Shown in pieces: positions 61,373 to 64,000 of a DNA stretch of 64,000 nt. This DNA comes from Blastomussa wellsi (lineage: Eukaryota; Cnidaria; Anthozoa; Scleractinia; Plerogyridae): positions 18,036,101 to 18,100,100 of the forward strand of contig OX393567.1 in NCBI GenBank assembly GCA_947652115.1, given 5' to 3'. Numbering within the stretch: the first letter of the stretch is position 1; each line of letters starts with the position of its first letter. The position numbers and the translations under genes were made by a program. The notes under the pieces are model-generated. The model was not told where the DNA came from. It saw only the letters and a program-made list of their open reading frames with translations, and did no database searches.

Positions 61373-64000
61373 GTTTGTTAGTAGACTATAGCTTGGTGTA
61401 GCCAAGTGCTGTGAACAAAATTCATATCATTTTTATACTGTAAGATGTTTGTTTCTCGTGTTTCCTGGACGGTTTCGTCTTCTCTCCTCGATTTTTAATT
61501 GATAATTTATGTTGATTTGGTGCAAGTTACAGTCCAATCATTTCCGCGTCGGAGCCAATTTTAGGGACGTTCCGAAAGTGCGGTTTTCAGCTGTTTAATC
61601 AATTACCACTGCTAAAGAGAACCAGAGTGGATTAAAGCATCCGGTTAGAAACAACGATGAAACTGAAGATCTCGCTTCACTTCTAACCTTATGGCGAGTG
61701 AAAACTATTTCTATCAAACATAAAGCCGTCAACAATTCGGAATAATTAAAATCCAGACAGCTAATACGAAGTGAGGGGAACTGCGAAACTTACGCAGTCA
61801 TCAGGAATCCATCGAACACTGCGAGATCTTTACAATTTCCGCAACTATCGAACATTGTTTTAGAGCATTCTGTTTATTTTTGTCAATTATGAGTTCTAAA
61901 CTTCAAATTAGCTGGGCAATAGTCTTTAATCGGGAAAAATCACGGCCACCTAACAACGAAGGATGATTTCCAAGCATAATAGATGAGATTTTCATGCAAA
62001 ATAAGATGAAGTTGAAAAAAAACCCAGGGGAACATTTTGCAAGTTTACCCAAAAGTAATCTGTTTCCTTTCGTCTAACATTCCCCGACTCTGTCTTAGCT
62101 TTCCCATGCGTTTCTTTTGGGTTCCTCAACAGCTTTAAGTTATCTGTGATGTTTCAGTTAAATCAATAAACAGTTATACATCGGCCAGACCTGAAATTGG
62201 CATCTTGATAAATTCAAAATATATTGGTGCAGTCCGTAATTCTTACGGACTGCAACCAGAGGTGGAATTTTCTCTTTACTCGGGTGCGACATATCGACAT
62301 TTTATCTAAAACAACAAAATAAAAATGCTGAAACAAGATTTTTAACCTACTGGCGCGATTTACAATTTGTTCTGAAATAACGCGCGACAGGGACATCTGT
62401 GTAAGTCAGACAGAAAACGTTCAGAGAGAGGCAATACAAAGGCTGCCCAGATCAACAAAACTTTGAACTTCTAGTTTCAAAATAAAAATAAATAATTATT
62501 TTCGGAATTCCACGTTCCATTTTCAGTTTTAGATAAAAACATAAAACACACAATGGCCCTTTTAGCTAAGTCGCTCAGCTTTTGCAGACCGAGAAAGAAC
62601 TTACTTCCGGGGAGAAGGCGACAAAAATAGGATCGTCGAACTTAACAACAATTTATCGCTGAAACTGAACAGCTATTCAGTTGGGCTTTTCAAAACCTGA
62701 CAACACATGACGTGCTCAGATTCATAGGAAGAGCTTAAACCAACCCTTGACAGCATTTTCGAAAAGATGAAACGACAACTTTTGGGAAGCAAACGAGTGT
62801 CTACATCTCCCAAGAAGATCGAAATCGTGCAACCCGAAAAATTTGCCATAAAGTATCAAATTCTTCGTTCGTAAAGTTCTCAGTCGCTACCTTCTCCAAT
62901 CTTAGCTATTCTTATCAATTCTTTTTGAGTATATGATCACTCCTTTCGTATTCAGAGGTTTCCTTAGCTTTGAAGGCAGTAGCCTGAAAATTTGCTCCCG
63001 ACCGGCTTGGCGTTGCTGTGACAAGAATAAAACCCAATGTGTCAAAATTTATGTATCTGTCAACAGCCGCAATGACGTATCCTTTCTATACGTCCTTAAG
63101 CTTTAAGGTCGTTCATAAAGAACTTTTTATGACGACCCTAATACAGTAACGGCTGCGAAGGAGACTAACAGCCACCCTTTCCGTGTTCGATTACCGATAC
63201 TGTTACATAGCTCAGAGAGGCCCATCGATACAGTGATTTACAAGATTTACTGAAGTCGCCAAAAATCGAAACAAACAAATATTTGGAGCAAACGACGCAT
63301 GACTGTTGTGGGCAATGATGTCGAAATGATTTTAAAAATCATAAATAACAAAGCAATATTAGAGATTTAATAATGAACCGGACTAAACAATGAACATTCG
63401 TAATCTCTCAAAATTGTTGAATGATTACTTTTAAAGTAGCTTTGTCACCATATATTACGTAAAGATATGCAATGTCACGATATCTTGTCACTATAGTCTC
63501 TGTATATAACTCCACGATATACCGGCATATACTGTCACGATATATCACGTCACGGCATATAATGACAAGATCATATATTATGGTATCTCACGACACATAA
63601 TCATTAATTGAGTTAGGTCACCATATATTTTTAGTCAGGTTTCTTGCGTTGTATAATCTTGTATGTATGTTTGTACAAAATTAAATTCAACATACAAACA
63701 CTGTTAGGCCAATATTTTAAGGTAGAAGAAACACCAAGAATGATAAACGTAAACAAAAATAATGGTTCTTGAGATATATAAATTTAGGACAAATTACTAC
63801 GAACATTTTATAAGTTTTACTTTTGGACCTAGTCGGGGGGAGGGGAGTAAATGCTTGTCGCCTCGCTTAGGGCTATAAATGATGTGATACTGTGTTGATG
63901 ATATAGATAGATCAGGGCTGAAGATGGTATGTTTTAGGGGTGAAAAACAATGAGCCATGCCCAGAAGGGTCTCCTTTCGGGGTTAAGTGAAATTTTCTGA

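Larger units (their letters stand above)
60565..64000. other. Upstream intron of the KIF19-like gene, no exon seen
   Basis: No motor-domain sequence was found in this 3.4 kb on the minus strand. It contains foldbacks at 60828-60905 and 60934-61148, a dispersed repeat at 61155-61372, and an unusual run of short CACGATAT-type words at 63465-63600. Confidence 0.5.

Overview
This window is eukaryotic nuclear DNA, AT-rich and intron-rich. It most likely comes from an anthozoan cnidarian, probably a stony coral. Three things point there: metazoan genes with GT-AG introns, several tRNA-headed SINE families, and many short foldback (MITE-like) elements. The species call is inference. Four host genes can be assembled exon by exon with consistent reading phase.

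Layout: (1) Positions 1-3676 hold the 3' part of a minus-strand DNA transposon (copy 1) whose other end lies outside the window. It sits in the downstream part of, or just past, the next gene. (2) 4117-13597, minus: a Caskin-like scaffold gene. Nine exons encode the N-terminus, the ankyrin repeats and the first half of an SH3 domain; the rest lies to the left of the window. Its introns carry a same-orientation cluster of tRNA-derived SINEs and other repeats. (3) 17470-22680, plus: a four-exon RERG-like Ras-family GTPase whose 3.1-kb third intron holds two foldback elements. (4) 22681-27247: no recognised gene, several foldbacks. (5) 27248-31742: a complete second copy of the transposon. It is flanked by TTAA, has 17-bp terminal inverted repeats, and carries a three-exon gene for a Mutator-like DDE transposase fused to a DEDDh exonuclease. 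(6) 31747-39701: no recognised gene. (7) 39702-40604, minus: an intronless FAM181-like gene with a TEAD-binding-type motif. (8) 40605-52247: no recognised host gene, one decayed L2-like retrotransposon tail. (9) 52792-60564, minus: ten exons encoding the coiled-coil and tail half of a KIF19-type ciliary kinesin; the motor domain must lie beyond 64000.

The host genes do not form a functional unit. They are ordinary metazoan regulators (synaptic or cortical scaffold, small GTPase, TEAD partner, ciliary kinesin). The most distinctive content is the pair of nearly identical transposase-exonuclease elements in the same orientation 28,066 bp apart. They differ by about 17 substitutions and no indels over 3,676 aligned bases (counted by eye), which implies recent activity.
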